Shown: in pieces, positions 60,951 through 64,000 of the stretch
Numbering within the stretch: the first letter of the stretch is position 1
Layout: every line of letters begins with the position of its first letter
NCBI GenBank assembly: GCA_016716065.1
Contig: JADJXA010000006.1
Span: forward strand, 186,001-250,000
Source of the DNA: Candidatus Leptovillus gracilis
GTDB lineage: Bacteria; Chloroflexota; Anaerolineae; Promineifilales; Promineifilaceae
DNA: 64,000 nucleotides
Direction of reading: 5' to 3'
Position numbers and translations under genes: made by a program
Notes under the pieces: generated by a model
Told to the model about the DNA's origin: nothing
The model's database searches: none
Seen by the model: the letters and a program-made list of their open reading frames with translations, nothing else

Positions 60951-61967
60951 TCATCCATGCGGTCGCGTTAAATAGCGCGGCCAACCGGGCAGCGCCAAAG
61001 CGTGGCGCACATCTATGGCATGTTCATGATCATGGCCCGCCCACACCTGCATCCAGAGATAAACCGAAACGGTGCGTCCCCAGGGCGCAAGAAAGGGACG
61101 CGCCAGGTCGGGTCCCGGCAGTTGGTCGAACAGGTCCAGAAGTTCCTGGCGCACGGCCATAAATTCTGCCCACACCTCTACCCACGATTGTCCGGCGCGG
61201 GCGGCGGCGTTGGCAGCGTTGAAGGCGTCGAAATCGGTGATGGGTTGGTCAAATTCCGGCGTCTGCCCGGCGGCCAACTGCCGCAAACCGCTCAGACCCA
61301 CCTTTTCCCAATCAGTCAGGTGGCCGATTAAATCCTGCATTGTCCAAACGCCGCACACCGGGCGGCTGGCGCGTTCCGCTGGCGCTATCATGTCTACCAG
61401 CGACAGTATCTCGCGGCGGGTGGCTTTGAGCTGCGCCCGCAAAATGGCTTTGGGGCCGAGGCGGCGCAAGGTTTCCTGGGGCTGCGCCTGCCGCCAGGCG
61501 CGCAGGTCGTGGGCGTGGGCGGCGTCATGCTGCCAGCGCCAACGGACCCAGGTGCGCGGCCGGATGCGCTGCCCCCAGGGGAGGGTGAGGCGGCGGTGCA
61601 GCAGGTCATCGGGGGCGCGCTGAAGTACGGCCAGGAAACCGGCGCGCTCCTTCAGGCAGGCGGCCAGGGCTTGCTCCAGGGGGACAGATTGGAAACGGCC
61701 GTGCATTGCCCGGTTCGTCTCGTCCACGTTGTCTATCGGGGGGATGTCGGCCAGACGGCCGTCTAGCAGCAAACTCAGCCGCTGGCTGTTTACCGCATCC
61801 CAGGCGGCCAGGTGCAGCAGCACATCGCGGGCCGTTTGTTCGCCGGAGACGGGTACGGCCGTTAACGTCGCCTCATCCAGGCTGCGCAGTTGAAACAGCA
61901 AATGGGCGCGCTCGGCGGTCAATCGCGCCAGCAGCGTACTACGCCATTCAGGGGAACATTGAGTCAT
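60951..61967 (-). CDS. Tandem DinB-fold protein (two four-helix domains)
   Basis: The 338-residue protein has two DinB/DfsB-type four-helix bundles. The first (about 1-165) has LLHLAAWDAVN near residue 50 and HDAAHAHDLRAW near 155. The second (about 170-338) has LIGHLTDWEK near 220 and AGHDHEHAIDV near 318. These histidines form the metal-binding triads of the DinB_2/maleylpyruvate-isomerase-like superfamily. Family roles include bacillithiol or mycothiol S-transfer, colibactin resistance (ClbS) and unknown functions, so none can be chosen. A fused duplication with both triads kept is uncommon. A GGAG site precedes the start, and elements of the AGTATCCGTA family lie on both sides of the gene. 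Confidence 0.8.
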   Translation of the reverse strand: MTQCSPEWRSTLLARLTAERAHLLFQLRSLDEATLTAVPVSGEQTARDVLLHLAAWDAVNSQRLSLLLDGRLADIPPIDNVDETNRAMHGRFQSVPLEQALAACLKERAGFLAVLQRAPDDLLHRRLTLPWGQRIRPRTWVRWRWQHDAAHAHDLRAWRQAQPQETLRRLGPKAILRAQLKATRREILSLVDMIAPAERASRPVCGVWTMQDLIGHLTDWEKVGLSGLRQLAAGQTPEFDQPITDFDAFNAANAAARAGQSWVEVWAEFMAVRQELLDLFDQLPGPDLARPFLAPWGRTVSVYLWMQVWAGHDHEHAIDVRHALALPGWPRYLTRPHG

Positions 61968-61995
61968 GTCGTCTCCGTCAATCGTGCAGCCTCAT

Positions 61996-62094
61996 AGTAT
62001 CCGTAGACCGAAGCCCGTATCCCGTTATCCGATGACATTTTCCAGAGTTAGCCCCCTACGGATTAACGACAACGGATTACCGCTTACGGGTACT
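61996..62094 (+). mobile_element. MITE-like element, AGTATCCGTA family, copy 3
   Basis: This 99-bp copy begins AGTATCCGTAGA and ends CGGGTACT. Relative to copy 2 it has 14 extra bases near the right end, where ACGGATTA words are duplicated, as in the short-period tracts. Copies 2 and 3 bracket the reverse-strand DinB-like gene. Confidence 0.72.
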
Positions 62095-62148
62095 AGTGGG
62101 ATGGGTGAGGTAATGGTACATGAGGGACAGGAGAGCGGCAAGGGAAAT

Positions 62149-62258
62149 GGTCAATTGTCAATTGTCAATTGTCGAGGTCGCTGCACGACGGCTTCGCCCC
62201 TGTCAACCGCCAATCCTTCGGCAGGCTCAGGACCAATCGCCAATCGTCAATCGCCAGA
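62149..62258. repeat. Composite repeat: TCAATTG heptamers plus dispersed block
   Basis: Three TCAATTG heptamers (62150-62171) precede GGTCGCTGCACGACGGCTTC and CGCCCCTGTCAACCGCCAAT, the block also found in frame at 45813-45851. CCTTCGGCAGGCTCAGGACC and CAATCGCCAATCGTCAATCG follow. The right end runs into the cyclase gene and encodes its last residues and stop. Confidence 0.72.
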
Positions 62259-64000
62259 GGACGAACTCTTCGTCGTCGAAGCCTTTGAGGCGCTGGCGGA
62301 AGGGTTCCATGTGGGTGGGTTGGGTTTGCAGAAAAGCGTGGACTTCAGGGTCATCGGCGACGGCCGTAGACAGGATGATGTCTGTACCGCCAGCGTATTT
62401 TTCCAGGCGGGAAGCCACGTTGATAGTGGAGCCGAAGTAGTCGAAACGGCCGTTCAAATTGACGCCAATGCAGGGGCCATGATGCAGCGCGGCTTTGAGG
62501 AGCAGAGGCCGTTTGCCCTCCGGCGAGGTTCGTAATGTTTGCTGCGCCTGCAAAATGGCTTGCAGCCCGGCCGCCGGACGGCGAAAGACGGCCATCACCG
62601 CGTCGCCAATGGTCTTGACAATGGCCCCATCGGCCGCTTCGATAGCGGCGCGCAGCACGTCAAAATGCTCCATCACCAGACCGAAGGCGGGCGCATCGCC
62701 AATCTCGCGGTAGAGGCGGGTGGAGTCCACCAGGTCGGTGAACAACACCGTCAGGCTGCCGACGACGATCTGGTCGCCGGGCCGCAGCGCTTCTTCAGCG
62801 AACAGGTCACGGAAGCGCTGTAAGGCCGTCACCTCGGCGGCGACGACAGCGTCATCGGCCCAGGCCTGCCGCTCCAGCAGGAAAAGCTGTTCGGCGTCGG
62901 TCAGGTTTTCCAGCAGCAGATGGGGCTGAACGGCCAGGCGCAGTTCGTCGGGCGACCAACCGGCCGGAGTGGCCGGCAGGCGCAGGTCGGGCAAGCCATC
63001 GGGGGCCACGTTGAGGCGCTGGCTGCCGGGGAGGGATAGGGTGCGCAGGCGGTAACGGCCGTTTTCCAACAGCGGCGTCACCAACCGGCTGTCACCGGGC
63101 GGCAAGAGCTGCTGCACGGCAATGTGCGGCGCAGCCTGCGGCCCGGCCAGGCAGTATTCCTGCTGGTCGGGCACGGCGCGCACGGCCGGGTTGGGCCGGA
63201 AGGTCAATTCGACCGATTGGGAGAAGTTGGCGGTATAGTCAATCTGGCAGGTGTGGCAGTGGACGGTGCGGCCGACTTCGCCCAATTCGCTAACCCGGTC
63301 ACGGGCGGAGCGGCAGGAGGGGCAGAGCAAATCCCAGCGAAAATCCAGCAGGCCCAGGCGGGTAGCGTAGAGGAACATCGTCAGCACGTCGCGGCGCGGC
63401 GCGCCCCAATGGTCGGCCAGGGCATAGGGGCGGATGCGGTCCAGGCTCAGGTCGTCGGCCTGCTCCAGGTTTTGGCGTAAGCGAGCGGCCAGATCGGGCG
63501 CGACGCCAGCCTCTACCAGCGCCGCCGCCGCCACCGCCAGGCGCTCGCGGCCGCCGGGGGCAAGGCGCACCGGGCGCGCCGGCCCGTCTACGAACGCTTT
63601 GTCACCAGCGGCCAACCGGTCATACTGCCGGAAGATGGCGCTGAACTGGCGACGAGAAAGCAGGCCAATCTGCACTGGGATGGCGATGTAGCCAAGCCAG
63701 TTGGCCGGTTTGGCCCACACTTCATAGGTGAAGTGAGTTCCGCCGCCGGGTGTGGGCTGCAATTGGGCGCGCACGCGCAGTTGGGCGATGGGGCGCAGCA
63801 AACCTGGTTTGTAGGCGCGGACGACGCCAAAGCGGTAAGGGGCGACCCACTCAAACGGCTCCTCGTCCCATTCCAGGGTGACGCCATAGATTTTGAAACG
63901 CAAACGGTGACGGCCGTTGCCCAGCTCCCGCGCCGCTGTTTGTTCCTCCTGGTAGGCAGGCAGGCCGGTATCGTGGTCAAAGCGGTTGGTATCGGCCACC
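62227..64000 (-). CDS. DUF5939 adenylate/guanylate cyclase, 5' end at window edge
   Basis: At least 590 residues are visible; the frame reaches the right edge and the only in-window start is a GTG at 63999, so the true start is probably outside. An SRPBCC-like N-terminal domain (about 40-190) precedes a DUF5939-type region (DHWGAPRRDVLTMFLYATRLG, then a zinc-ribbon-like CPSCRSARD...HCHTCQIDY). The class III cyclase domain is at about 425-580: LTVLFTDLVDSTRLY (metal Asp), KTIGDAVMAVF (second Asp) and FGSTINVASRLEKYAGG with NxxxR. These residues support activity and suggest cAMP production. The Crp/Fnr protein at 40745 could be a receptor, as a hypothesis. The last six or seven residues (LTIGDWS) come from a repeat tract. 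Confidence 0.88.
   Translation of the reverse strand, partial: VADTNRFDHDTGLPAYQEEQTAARELGNGRHRLRFKIYGVTLEWDEEPFEWVAPYRFGVVRAYKPGLLRPIAQLRVRAQLQPTPGGGTHFTYEVWAKPANWLGYIAIPVQIGLLSRRQFSAIFRQYDRLAAGDKAFVDGPARPVRLAPGGRERLAVAAAALVEAGVAPDLAARLRQNLEQADDLSLDRIRPYALADHWGAPRRDVLTMFLYATRLGLLDFRWDLLCPSCRSARDRVSELGEVGRTVHCHTCQIDYTANFSQSVELTFRPNPAVRAVPDQQEYCLAGPQAAPHIAVQQLLPPGDSRLVTPLLENGRYRLRTLSLPGSQRLNVAPDGLPDLRLPATPAGWSPDELRLAVQPHLLLENLTDAEQLFLLERQAWADDAVVAAEVTALQRFRDLFAEEALRPGDQIVVGSLTVLFTDLVDSTRLYREIGDAPAFGLVMEHFDVLRAAIEAADGAIVKTIGDAVMAVFRRPAAGLQAILQAQQTLRTSPEGKRPLLLKAALHHGPCIGVNLNGRFDYFGSTINVASRLEKYAGGTDIILSTAVADDPEVHAFLQTQPTHMEPFRQRLKGFDDEEFVLWRLTIGDWS

Larger units (their letters stand above)
1..64000. 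repeat. Highly iterated palindrome ACGGCCGT, about 140 copies
   Basis: The 8-bp palindrome ACGGCCGT recurs through the whole window. A hand count gives about 140 copies, roughly one per 450 bp, against about two expected for a sequence near 60% GC. Examples are near 2645, 10392, 14680, 25010, 32022, 42610, 50614 and 57468. Most copies are inside genes in all three reading phases; a few are in gaps (near 6320 and 26118) and two form the terminator palindrome at 14671-14706. The base before it is usually A or G. The pattern resembles HIP1 (GCGATCGC) of cyanobacteria, but the word is different. Its function is unknown; the count is manual and approximate. Confidence 0.9.

Overview
The window looks like chromosomal DNA of a GC-rich, non-photosynthetic Chloroflexota bacterium, probably Anaerolineae or Ardenticatenia-like. 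This is inferred from protein content: lipoproteins with Pro/Thr linkers rich in 'PTPT', META and NBR1-type Ig domains, DUF2298 and Agl23-type membrane proteins, a DUF5939 cyclase, and no phage, plasmid or CRISPR genes. No rRNA or tRNA gene was recognised. About 45 protein genes are described. The most striking sequence property is the palindrome ACGGCCGT, which I counted by eye about 140 times (roughly 2 expected by composition). It is spread through genes and gaps on the scale of the cyanobacterial HIP1 motif.

Layout. 1-1107 is the 5' part of hutI (histidine degradation, reverse strand). 1.4-6.3 kb holds a small membrane protein, a PP2C-like/propeller membrane protein, an MscS channel and an acidic-tailed small protein. 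6.4-17.4 kb is a block of exported proteins: a five-META lipoprotein, a phosphodiester glycosidase divergent from a CapA-like lipoprotein, and two tandem paralogues joining a type 3 solute-binding domain to NBR1-like, Ig-like and META domains. 17.4-23.8 kb (reverse strand) has a three-gene hydrolase/membrane operon, a bactofilin-like membrane protein and a KimA-like potassium permease. 24.4-33.7 kb has an ALDH7 aldehyde dehydrogenase, two secreted proteases (S41 and an HExxH gluzincin), PlsY and several small proteins. 33.7-42.4 kb carries informational and regulatory genes: SelA, TsaD, a GAF/GAF/PAS histidine kinase, AlaX editing protein, a metallo-beta-lactamase-fold protein without its metal motif, a Crp/Fnr regulator and a frameshifted phosphoesterase.

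42.5-57.2 kb is one forward cluster of very large polytopic proteins: a GT39-DUF2298 fusion, a frameshifted DUF2298 paralogue, a GT39-like protein and an Agl23-NHL protein. An ECF sigma factor and zinc-finger anti-sigma gene are translationally coupled inside it. I infer a lipid-linked cell-surface glycosylation system under envelope-stress control. 57.2-64 kb holds an SDR oxidoreductase, an FkbM methyltransferase/TIM-barrel epimerase pair, a DUF1186-SEC-C protein, a double DinB-fold protein and a DUF5939 adenylate cyclase that runs off the right edge.

The gaps are full of small repeats: 7- or 8-bp period tracts resembling cyanobacterial STRR repeats, two MITE-like families, a REP-like GC-rich hairpin family and perfect hairpins placed between a stop codon and the next ribosome binding site. 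Several of the short-period tracts, and a piece of a dispersed repeat, lie in frame inside the DUF2298 genes.
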